Part shown: in pieces, positions 1 through 5,853 of the stretch
How the letters are laid out: every line of letters starts with the position of its first letter
Numbering within the stretch: position 1 is the first letter of the stretch
Origin: CAZXBB01 sp964638815
Lineage (GTDB): Bacteria > Planctomycetota > Phycisphaerae > Phycisphaerales > SM1A02
Direction: 5' to 3'
NCBI GenBank assembly: GCA_964638815.1
Contig: CAZXBB010000081.1
Location: forward strand, 1-9,567
DNA length: 9,567 bases
Program-made: the position numbers and the translations under genes
The notes under the pieces: model-generated
Databases searched by the model: none
What the model was told of the DNA's origin: nothing
Seen by the model: the letters and a program-made list of their open reading frames with translations, nothing else

Positions 1-1
1 C

Positions 2-190
2 TTCGGCCTGATCCTCGCCTTCGCGTGCCGCTATGACCGCAAGCTCGGCATCGGCACGCTCATCGCGACGATGCTGCCCTACAGCCTGCTGTTCCTGCTC
101 GGGTGGATCGCGTTCTTCTACCTGTGGGTGTTCGGGCTGGGACTGCCGGTGGGACCGGCGGCGCCGACCTACTACGAGTTCGCGCGGTAA
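2..190 (+). CDS. AbgT-family transporter, C-terminal fragment
   Basis: Only the last 62 codons are inside the window; the 5' end lies off the left edge. The visible protein has a short basic segment (CRYDRKLGIGTL) followed by a hydrophobic span (about residues 20-52 of the fragment, with LPYSLLFLLGW) and ends in GLPVGPAAPTYYEFAR before a TAA stop. The pattern 'GIGTLI..MLPYS...W' followed by 'GLP.GP.AP.YY' matches my memory of the C-terminus of AbgT-family inner-membrane transporters. These include E. coli AbgT, which imports p-aminobenzoyl-glutamate, and relatives such as MtrF and YdaH, reported to export sulfonamide-type compounds. The substrate cannot be told from this fragment. It is followed after 75 bp by the DUF4287 gene on the same strand. 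That gap holds a 5-bp GC stem (GCGCC 228-232 / GGCGC 238-242) without a T-run, too weak to call a terminator. Confidence 0.72.
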   Translation, partial: FGLILAFACRYDRKLGIGTLIATMLPYSLLFLLGWIAFFYLWVFGLGLPVGPAAPTYYEFAR

Positions 191-265
191 TCGACGACCG
201 CCCGTCCGGAATCACTCGCAGGACGCGGCGCCCCGATGGCGCACGATGAGGAAGGAGAACCACGA

Positions 266-826
266 ATGCCCACCCCCGCCGAGATGGAAGCCACGATGGT
301 CGCCAACCTGAAGGAGAAGACCGGCCGGACGCTGCCGCAATGGTTGAAGGTCGCGAAGGCGTCCGGGCTGGCGAAGCACGGGGAGATCGTGAAGCACCTC
401 AAGGCCGATCACGGCCTGACGCACGGATACGCGAACCTCGTCGCGCATCGCGCCCTGCGCTCCGCCACCGGGGCGGCGGAGACGGACGACCTCGTCGGCT
501 CGCAGTACGCCGGGAAGAAGGCGGAGCTGCGCCCGATCTACGACGCACTCGTGTCCGCAGCCACCGGATTCGGCGCGGACGTCGAAATCGCGCCGAAGAA
601 GGCATACGTCAGCCTGCGCCGGTCGAAGCAGTTCGCGATCATCCAGCCGTCCACCGCGACCCGCGTCGATCTCGGCCTGAACCTGAAGGGCGAGCCGACC
701 ACCGACCGCCTCGAGGCGTCGGGCAGCTTCAACGCGATGGTGTCGCACCGCGTGCGGCTGGAATCGAAGCAGGACGTTGACGCGGAGGTCAAGCGCTGGC
801 TGAAGGAAGCGTACGCGCGCGCGTGA
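266..826 (+). CDS. DUF4287 / DUF5655 domain protein
   Basis: A 186-residue soluble protein. Residues about 3-62 (MPTPAEMEATMVANL..., LPQWLKVAK..., HGEIVKHLKADHGLTHGYANLVAH) match the DUF4287 pattern. Residues about 78-184, from 'YAGKKAELRPIYDAL' through 'VSLRRSKQFAIIQPST', 'RVDLGLNLKG' and 'VKRWLKEAY', match DUF5655, a predicted transport or nucleic-acid-associated domain of unknown role. The two often occur fused in this order in bacteria, and the length fits the family. The start at 266 is chosen because AAGGAG (252-257) lies 8 nt upstream. An in-frame ATG at 236 has no such site and would place this Shine-Dalgarno sequence inside the gene. No signal peptide or membrane span is seen. The stop codon forms part of a 7-bp inverted repeat and is followed directly by the hexamer repeat region. 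No biochemical function is established, so none is assigned. Confidence 0.85.
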   Translation: MPTPAEMEATMVANLKEKTGRTLPQWLKVAKASGLAKHGEIVKHLKADHGLTHGYANLVAHRALRSATGAAETDDLVGSQYAGKKAELRPIYDALVSAATGFGADVEIAPKKAYVSLRRSKQFAIIQPSTATRVDLGLNLKGEPTTDRLEASGSFNAMVSHRVRLESKQDVDAEVKRWLKEAYARA

Positions 827-836
827 GTGTCACGCG
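820..836. terminator. Possible hairpin at the end of the DUF4287 gene
   Basis: CGCGTGA (820-826) is followed by a 3-nt GTG loop and the exact complement TCACGCG (830-836), giving a 7-bp stem that contains the TGA stop codon. No T-run follows on either strand, so it is not a canonical intrinsic terminator. It could be a stem-only 3' end for the (+) gene, or chance in CG-rich sequence. Confidence 0.3.
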
Positions 837-862
837 TCCGTGTGCGCGTCGTGTGCGCGACC

Positions 863-1050
863 GTGTCCGTGTGCGCGTGCGCGTGCGCGTCCGTGTGCGC
901 GTGCGTGTCCGTGTGCGCGTGCGCGTCCGTGTGCGCGTGCGCGTCCGTGTGCGCGTGCGCGTGCGCGTGCGCGTCCGTGTGCGCGTGCGCGTGCGCGTCC
1001 GCGTGCGCGTGCGCGTCCGTGTGCGCGACCGCGTCCGGCTGCGCGTCCGC
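863..1050. repeat. Degenerate hexanucleotide repeat, alternating purine-pyrimidine
   Basis: The stretch is built almost entirely from 6-bp units GTGCGC (variants GTGCGT, GCGTGC) with GTCCGT/GTCCGC units interspersed. The GTCC units start at 865, 889, 907, 925, 943, 973, 997, 1015, 1033 and 1045. The gaps are 24, 18, 18, 18, 30, 24, 18, 18 and 12, all multiples of 6, so the array keeps one hexamer register for about 190 bp. Between the CC breaks the DNA alternates strictly purine-pyrimidine; the longest run is 28 bp (947-974). Such (GC/GT)n tracts are classic Z-DNA-forming sequence. Because the unit is 6 bp and lacks stop triplets, several frames on both strands stay open and encode dipeptide-like strings (Arg-Val, Cys-Ala, Ala-His). 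This explains ORFs here without any gene. The array fills the 235-bp space between the converging stops at 826 and 1062. The flanks (about 831-862 and 1051-1061) are similar but out of register. Confidence 0.9.
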
Positions 1051-1061
1051 CTCCGCGCACC

Positions 1062-3539
1062 TCACACGCAAGGTCCCCAGTCCGCCAGCACGCGCAGGAG
1101 GTCCGCGAACGTCACCGAGCCGTCGCCGTCGAAGTCCTCCGGGCACGCGCCGCACGGTCCCCACGCCGCCAGCACGGCCACGATGTCGCCGAAGTCCACC
1201 GCGCCGCTGCCGTCGAGGTCCGCGACGCAGTCAAGGGCCGGGACGCTGATCGAGAACACGCTGCGTCCGTAGGTGCCGGCGAACAGATCGCGATTCGTGG
1301 CGTTCAGCGCGAGCGACGTCACCACCACGTTCGGCAGACCAGCGCCGAGCGCGTGCCACGTCGCGCCGCCGTTCGCCGTCTCGTAGACGCCGAGGTCGGT
1401 GGCGACGAAGAAGCGGTCCGGCTGCCCGGGGTCGGGGAGGATCTCGTTCGCCGGCGCGTCGGGGAGGTTGCCGTCGATGGCGAACCAGACCGCGCCGAGG
1501 TTGTCCGTGCGATAGACGTGCGCGATCGATTCCGACCAGCGGAAGCCGGAGATCGTCACGTAGGCCGTCTCGCGCACGAATGGATCCGCCCGCACCGAGG
1601 TGATCCACCGCACGGGCAGGTCCTGCGAGACCTCCGTCCAGCTCCCTCCCCCGTTCGTCGTCACGTGGACGAGACCGTCGTCGCTGCCGGTCCAGATTAC
1701 GTCGGGATCCGGCGCGGACACCGACGCGGTCGTGAGCGTGCCGTTCACCTGGCCGCCCTGCTGGCCGGGGCCGCCGGTGAGGTCCGGGCTGATCGCGGTC
1801 CAGCTCGTGTTGCCCGTGCTGCGGTAGAGACGGTTGGTGCCGAAGTACCGGCGGTCGGCATCCGTCGGGTCCTGTACGTGCAGCGTGTTCCAGTTGAAGC
1901 GGTCGGCGCCGCTCACGCCGCCGGTCGCGCCGGTCCACGAGCCGCCCTGGTTGCTCGAGTAGGCGAGGTTGCCGTACTGGTATTCGGCCCAGACGCGGTT
2001 CGAGCTCTCCGGGTGCACGAGCGGCTGAAAGCCGTCGCCGCCGTAGATGTGATCCCAGTCGTCCGCCTGGCCGGTGAGCGTGCGGAGCGTGCCGTTGTCC
2101 TGCGCGCCGATGTAGCACGCGTTCGGGTTGTTCGCGTCGAGCGCGATGCGGTACGCCTGCGTCACGGGAAGGTCGGGCAGCTTCGTCCACGCGCTGCCGC
2201 CGTTCGTCGATCGGTAGACGCCGCCGTCGTTCCCGGCGTACATCACCGGGTTCGCGCCCGGACCGAACGCGAGCGCGTGGTGGTCCACGTGCATGCTGTC
2301 CGATGCGTTGCCGTACGATCCGCCGCCGTTCGTGCTGCGGTAGAAGGGCAGGCCGAGCACGAAGATCCGGTTCGGGTCAGTCGGGTGCGTGCGCACGTTG
2401 CCGAACCACCAGCCGTACGACGCGAAGACGTCCGACAGCGAGCCGTCGTTCGTCCGGCTCCACGTGAAGCCGCCGTCGGTCGATCGGTAGAGCCCGTCGA
2501 AGTAGCCGATGCGGTCGGCGTAGACCGCGTGCATGACGTCCGGGTCGGATGCGCACAGGCTCAGCCCGATGCGGCCGCCCCCGCCGTCGGGCGCCGGGAG
2601 GCCGCCGGCGACGAGCGTCCACGTGCCGCCGCCGTCGAGCGTGCGGTACACCGCGCAGCCGGGCCCGCCGTAGTCGTAGGACTCGGGCTGGCGGAGACGC
2701 TCCCACATCGCCGCGTAAAGCACGTCCGGATCATCGGGGCGCATGACGAGGTCGACGCAGCCGGTGCGGTCGCTCGTGTGCAGCACGCGATCCCACGTCG
2801 CGCCGCCGTCGGTCGTGCGGTACACGCCGCGCTCCGGGCTCTCCTCCCACAGGCGCCCCATGACCGCGACGAAGATGCGGTCCGAATCCGTCGGGTCCAC
2901 GCGGATGCGGCCGATGGCCGCGCTCTCTTCGAGTCCGAGCGATTCCCAGGTTGCGCCCCCGTTGACGGAGCGGAACAGGCCGACGCCGCCGTACGCCACG
3001 CCGCCGCCGCCCGGGTTTACCTCGCCGGTGCCGGCGTAGACGACGTCGGGGTTGGCCGGATCGATGGCGAGGGCGCCGATCGAGATCGCGGGCTGGTCAT
3101 CGAAGAGCGGCGTCCAGCTCTGTCCGCCGTCGTCGGTGCGCAGCACGCCGCCCTCGGCGGCGCCCGCGTAGACGACGTTCCCGTCGGTGGGGTGCACGGC
3201 AATGTCGGTGATGCGACCGCCGATGTTCGTGGGGCCGCGCGGCGTCCAGGTCGAGGCGGTCAGCGGGGTCTGCCGCCGCAGCGCCGCGGCCTGGACTCGC
3301 GCCGCGTGCCATTCGTCCATCGGGATCCGTCCGAACGGATACGCGCGCTCGTTGAAGAACCAGGGGTTCGGCGACTTCGGCGGAAGACCGTCGCCGCGCC
3401 GCGTCGCGTAACGCTCCCCGGCCTCCTCCCGCTCGCGCCACGCGTCGGACGCGGGCCTCAGCCCGGTCGCGCCCGTCGCGGCGACGAGGATGATGAGCGC
3501 CCCCGCGAGACGGGTCCGGTTCGGCGATCGTGGGTGCAT
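1062..3539 (-). CDS. Secreted Asp-box beta-propeller protein with dockerin-like C-terminus
   Basis: An 825-residue exported protein. Residues 1-33 look like a signal peptide: basic start (MHPRSPNRTR), hydrophobic core LAGALIILVA, then small residues. Residues 58-70 carry NPWFFNERAYPFG, a motif I associate with secreted sortilin/BNR-type propellers. From about residue 100 to 760 there are about twelve Asp-box-like repeats, such as VLRTDDGGQSWTPL, LFRSVNGGATWESL, VYRTTDGGATWDRV, LYRSTDGGFTWSRT and VYETANGGATWHAL. These are often preceded by 'DP.DPDVVYAG'-type strands, which implies one or two many-bladed propellers of the Vps10/sialidase/xyloglucanase type. No catalytic residues could be identified, so hydrolase activity is not claimed. 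The last 56 residues hold two Ca-binding-like loops (DLDGSGAVDFGDI and DFDGDGSVTFADL), each ending WGPC, with further Cys nearby. The ATG at 3539 is chosen because AGGAGG (3545-3550) lies 5 nt upstream; the upstream reading frame would run antisense through pepM. Probably surface-attached or extracellular. Its link to the phosphonate operon is only divergent neighbourhood. Confidence 0.88.
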   Translation of the reverse strand: MHPRSPNRTRLAGALIILVAATGATGLRPASDAWREREEAGERYATRRGDGLPPKSPNPWFFNERAYPFGRIPMDEWHAARVQAAALRRQTPLTASTWTPRGPTNIGGRITDIAVHPTDGNVVYAGAAEGGVLRTDDGGQSWTPLFDDQPAISIGALAIDPANPDVVYAGTGEVNPGGGGVAYGGVGLFRSVNGGATWESLGLEESAAIGRIRVDPTDSDRIFVAVMGRLWEESPERGVYRTTDGGATWDRVLHTSDRTGCVDLVMRPDDPDVLYAAMWERLRQPESYDYGGPGCAVYRTLDGGGTWTLVAGGLPAPDGGGGRIGLSLCASDPDVMHAVYADRIGYFDGLYRSTDGGFTWSRTNDGSLSDVFASYGWWFGNVRTHPTDPNRIFVLGLPFYRSTNGGGSYGNASDSMHVDHHALAFGPGANPVMYAGNDGGVYRSTNGGSAWTKLPDLPVTQAYRIALDANNPNACYIGAQDNGTLRTLTGQADDWDHIYGGDGFQPLVHPESSNRVWAEYQYGNLAYSSNQGGSWTGATGGVSGADRFNWNTLHVQDPTDADRRYFGTNRLYRSTGNTSWTAISPDLTGGPGQQGGQVNGTLTTASVSAPDPDVIWTGSDDGLVHVTTNGGGSWTEVSQDLPVRWITSVRADPFVRETAYVTISGFRWSESIAHVYRTDNLGAVWFAIDGNLPDAPANEILPDPGQPDRFFVATDLGVYETANGGATWHALGAGLPNVVVTSLALNATNRDLFAGTYGRSVFSISVPALDCVADLDGSGAVDFGDIVAVLAAWGPCGACPEDFDGDGSVTFADLLRVLADWGPCV

Positions 3540-3681
3540 GCCTTCCTCCTGCGGCCGGGTGTTGGCCCCGGGGCGATCGTACCGCCGTTCGGCCGCTGCG
3601 GGCGCGGGAAACGTCCGGGAATCGCCGCGGCGCCCGCTCCAGTCGGGCGGGCGGGCAACCGATAAGGAACCGGTCGTTCCC
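3540..3681. promoter_or_regulatory. Divergent upstream region of propeller gene and pepM
   Basis: These 142 bp separate two genes read in opposite directions, so promoters for both should lie here. No convincing sigma-70 pair of -35 and -10 boxes is visible in this GC-rich stretch. The propeller gene has a strong Shine-Dalgarno (AGGAGG, 3545-3550, minus strand). For pepM the nearest candidate is AAGGA (3664-3668), 13 nt before the ATG, which is longer than usual. Confidence 0.5.
3666..3680 (+). promoter_or_regulatory. Inverted repeat between pepM ribosome site and start codon
   Basis: GGAAC (3666-3670) and GTTCC (3676-3680) are exact complements separated by 5 nt. The left arm overlaps the only Shine-Dalgarno-like sequence (AAGGA, 3664-3668), and the right arm ends one base before the pepM ATG. 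It could be an operator or a small stem limiting translation of the operon's first gene. A 5-bp repeat also arises by chance, so support is weak. Confidence 0.3.
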
Positions 3682-4653
3682 ATGAGCAGAGCCGTTTCCG
3701 ATAACCGCACCGCCGTCCCGCCGCCGCACGCCCTCGCACCGCGACGCACGACGCGTCTCCGCGCGCTGCTCGCGTCGGCGGAGACCGAGTTCCTTCTCGA
3801 GGCGCATGACGGGCTCAGTGCCCGCATCGTCGAGGAGGCGGGATTCCCGGCGATCTGGGCGAGCGGCCTCGCGATCTCCGCCCAGCTTGGCGTCCGCGAC
3901 AACAACGAGGCGAGCTGGACGCAGATCGTCGAGGTCGCCGAGTTCATGGCCGACGCCACGACGGCGCCGATCCTGCTCGACGGCGACACCGGCTACGGCA
4001 ACTTCAACAACGTCCGGAGACTCGTCCGCAAGCTCGAGCAACGCGGCATCGCCGGCGTGTGCGTCGAGGACAAGGTCTTCCCGAAGACGAACAGCTTCCT
4101 CGACGGCGCGCGCCAGCCGCTGGCGTGCCCGGAGGAGTTCTGCGGGAAGATCCGCGCGGCCCGCGACGCCGCCGAAGACCCCGACTTCTGCGTCGTGGCC
4201 CGCGTCGAGGCGCTCATCGCCGGCTGGGGCCTGGACGAGGCGCTGCGTCGCGCCGAGGTGTACCACGCGGCGGGGGCGGACGCGATCTTCATCCACAGCG
4301 CGAGCTTCGACGCCGACGAGGTCCTCCGGTTCGTCGCGGAATGGGGCGGCCGTGCGCCGCTGCTCATCGCACCGACGAAGTATGCGACGACGCCGACGGA
4401 GGTGTTCGTCGAGGCCGGCATCAGCGTCGTGATCTGGGCGAATCACACGATCCGCGCCGCCGTCGGCGCGATGCAGTCCGTCGCGCGCGACATCCGCGCG
4501 GCGCGCGCGGTCGTCGGAGTCGACACGCGGATCGCGGGCCTCGACGAGCTGTTCCGTCTCCAGGGGGTTGACGAGCTGGCGCTGGCGCGCGCGCGGTACC
4601 TGCCCGACGCCGGACAGGCTCACTCCGAGGCGCCGTTCCGACGGGCCGGCTGA
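3682..4653 (+). CDS. pepM: Phosphoenolpyruvate mutase (phosphonopyruvate-forming)
   Basis: A 323-residue cytosolic enzyme of the isocitrate lyase/PEP mutase superfamily. It rearranges phosphoenolpyruvate to 3-phosphonopyruvate, the step that creates the C-P bond in nearly all phosphonate pathways. The signature EDKxxxxxNS, which separates true PEP mutases from lyases of the same fold, is present as EDKVFPKTNS (residues 129-138). The Mg-binding segment LLDGDTGYGN is at 98-107. Other typical stretches are EAHDGLSARIVEEAGF (40-55), SGLAISAQLGVRD (61-73), VARVEALIAGWGLDEAL (172-188), PTKYATTP (231-238) and VIWANH (250-255). The first ~28 residues are an Ala/Arg/Pro-rich extension beyond the family's usual start. 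No better in-frame start is seen, although AAGGA lies a rather long 13 nt upstream of the ATG. It is the first gene of the AEP operon, 24 nt ahead of ppd. The equilibrium of this reaction favours PEP, and the next enzyme's decarboxylation pulls it forward. Confidence 0.95.
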   Translation: MSRAVSDNRTAVPPPHALAPRRTTRLRALLASAETEFLLEAHDGLSARIVEEAGFPAIWASGLAISAQLGVRDNNEASWTQIVEVAEFMADATTAPILLDGDTGYGNFNNVRRLVRKLEQRGIAGVCVEDKVFPKTNSFLDGARQPLACPEEFCGKIRAARDAAEDPDFCVVARVEALIAGWGLDEALRRAEVYHAAGADAIFIHSASFDADEVLRFVAEWGGRAPLLIAPTKYATTPTEVFVEAGISVVIWANHTIRAAVGAMQSVARDIRAARAVVGVDTRIAGLDELFRLQGVDELALARARYLPDAGQAHSEAPFRRAG

Positions 4654-4677
4654 CGGCCGCCGACACGGCGAGGCACC

Positions 4678-5853
4678 ATGATCGACGCCGCGACATTCCT
4701 GGAACGGGCGCGCCGGCGCGGGCTCTCGTGGTTCACGGGCGTGCCCTGCTCGCACCTCGGGCCGCTCATCGATGCGATCGTCCGCGACGCCGCGCCCGAC
4801 TACCTCGCCGCGGCGAACGAGGGTGACGCGGTGGCGATGGCGGCGGGGGCCTTCCTGGGCGGCCGCCGCGGCGTCGTCTTCATGCAGAACTCCGGCCTCG
4901 GCAACGCGGTGAACCCGATCACATCGCTGACGTGGCCGTTCCGGATCCCGGTGCTCCTCCTCGTGACGCTGCGCGGCGGCCCCGGGGAGGGCGACGAGCC
5001 GCAGCACGAGCTGATGGGCGCGATCACGCGCGATCTCCTCGGGCACATGCGGGTGCCGTTTGACGACCTGCCGCACGACGAGGCGGATCTCGACCGCGTC
5101 CTCGACGGCGCCGACCGGCACCTTCGCGCCGAGTCGTCGCCGTACGCGCTGATCGTCCGCAAGGGGACGCTCGCGTCACCGCCGTCCCGGACCGCGGCCG
5201 CTTCGCCGCCGCGCCTCGGGCGCCGCGACGCGGACGCGCAGCGCGGCTATCACGCCGAAGGCGCTCACGCGCCGCCGACCCGCGCCGACGCCTTGCGCGA
5301 GATCGTCGCGCGCACGCCCGTCGAGGAGACGGTCGTGATCGCGGCGACCGGCTACACGGGACGCGAGCTGTTCGCGATCGCGGACCGCCCGAACCACTTC
5401 TACATGGTGGGATCGATGGGGTGCGCGGCGTCGCTCGGCCTCGGCCTCTCGCGGGCGCGACCGGATCTGCGCGTCGTCGTCGTGGACGGGGACGGCGCGG
5501 CGCTCATGCGCATGGGCAGCTTCGCGACGGTCGGCGCGTACGCCGGGCCGAACCTCGTCCACGTCGTCCTCGACAACGGATCGCACGAGAGCACCGGCGG
5601 ACAGGCGACGGTCGCCGCGACGACGTCGTTTCCCGGCGTCGCGGCGGCGTGCGGCTACACGGTCTTCGGCGGCTGCGGCCTCGACGCGCTCGCGCACGCG
5701 CTCGCGTCGCCGCGGAGCACGGGCCCGCGCTTCGTGCACGTCCCGATCCGGCGCGGCGCAACCGGCGGTCTGCCGCGACCCGCGCTCGCGCCGGATGCCG
5801 TCCGCGCGCGGCTCATGCGTCACATCGGCAGCGACGGGAGGGCGGCCGCGTGA
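4678..5853 (+). CDS. ppd: Phosphonopyruvate decarboxylase (ThDP-dependent)
   Basis: A 391-residue cytosolic enzyme, also called AepY. It decarboxylates 3-phosphonopyruvate to phosphonoacetaldehyde and makes C-P bond formation irreversible. The N-terminal half is the PYR-type domain: FTGVPCSHLGPLIDA (19-33), AANEGDAVAMAAGAFLGG (45-62) with Glu48 as the expected cofactor-activating glutamate, MQNSGLGNAVNPITSL (69-84), and RGGPGEGDEPQHELMG (99-114). A hydrophilic Ala/Pro/Arg-rich linker at about 165-200 leads to the C-terminal PP domain. This domain carries the thiamine-diphosphate Mg motif GDG (271-273) through N300, followed by the family's STGGQ (306-310). Single-chain length and domain order fit phosphonopyruvate decarboxylases. 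The ATG is preceded by GAGG (4670-4673) with a 4-nt spacer. The gene follows pepM by 24 nt, and its TGA overlaps the GTG start of phnW, so the two are probably translationally coupled. A sulfopyruvate decarboxylase is the nearest alternative, but the pepM partner makes phosphonopyruvate by far the likelier substrate. Confidence 0.94.
   Translation: MIDAATFLERARRRGLSWFTGVPCSHLGPLIDAIVRDAAPDYLAAANEGDAVAMAAGAFLGGRRGVVFMQNSGLGNAVNPITSLTWPFRIPVLLLVTLRGGPGEGDEPQHELMGAITRDLLGHMRVPFDDLPHDEADLDRVLDGADRHLRAESSPYALIVRKGTLASPPSRTAAASPPRLGRRDADAQRGYHAEGAHAPPTRADALREIVARTPVEETVVIAATGYTGRELFAIADRPNHFYMVGSMGCAASLGLGLSRARPDLRVVVVDGDGAALMRMGSFATVGAYAGPNLVHVVLDNGSHESTGGQATVAATTSFPGVAAACGYTVFGGCGLDALAHALASPRSTGPRFVHVPIRRGATGGLPRPALAPDAVRARLMRHIGSDGRAAA

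Noticed and set aside
228..242. Terminator between the transporter fragment and the DUF4287 gene
   Set aside because: Only a 5-bp stem with no T-run; expected by chance at this base composition.
863..1050. CRISPR array
   Set aside because: Units are 6 bp with no unique spacers, and no cas genes are present.
538..1164. A minus-strand frame with Ala-His-Thr/Asp repeats
   Set aside because: The repeats are the hexamer array read in one frame. The rest is antisense to the DUF4287 gene and out of frame with the end of the propeller gene.
840..3665. A 941-codon open frame on the + strand
   Set aside because: It is the antisense of the Asp-box propeller gene. Its product is Arg/Ala/Val-rich without domains, while the minus strand shows a signal peptide, repeated Asp boxes and a good ribosome site.
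3540..3989. N-terminal extension of the propeller protein up to 3989
   Set aside because: It would run antisense through pepM and its product lacks export features. The ATG at 3539 has a strong ribosome site and starts a signal peptide.
3097..5121. A 674-codon open frame on the - strand
   Set aside because: It runs antisense to pepM and ppd and overlaps the propeller gene start in another frame. It gives an Arg/Ala/Asp-rich product with no recognisable motif, a usual shadow in GC-rich DNA.
5421..5849. Longer N-terminus for phnW in the same frame
   Set aside because: This part overlaps ppd out of frame and yields Arg-rich sequence. The GTG at 5850 has a ribosome site and the family's conserved start.
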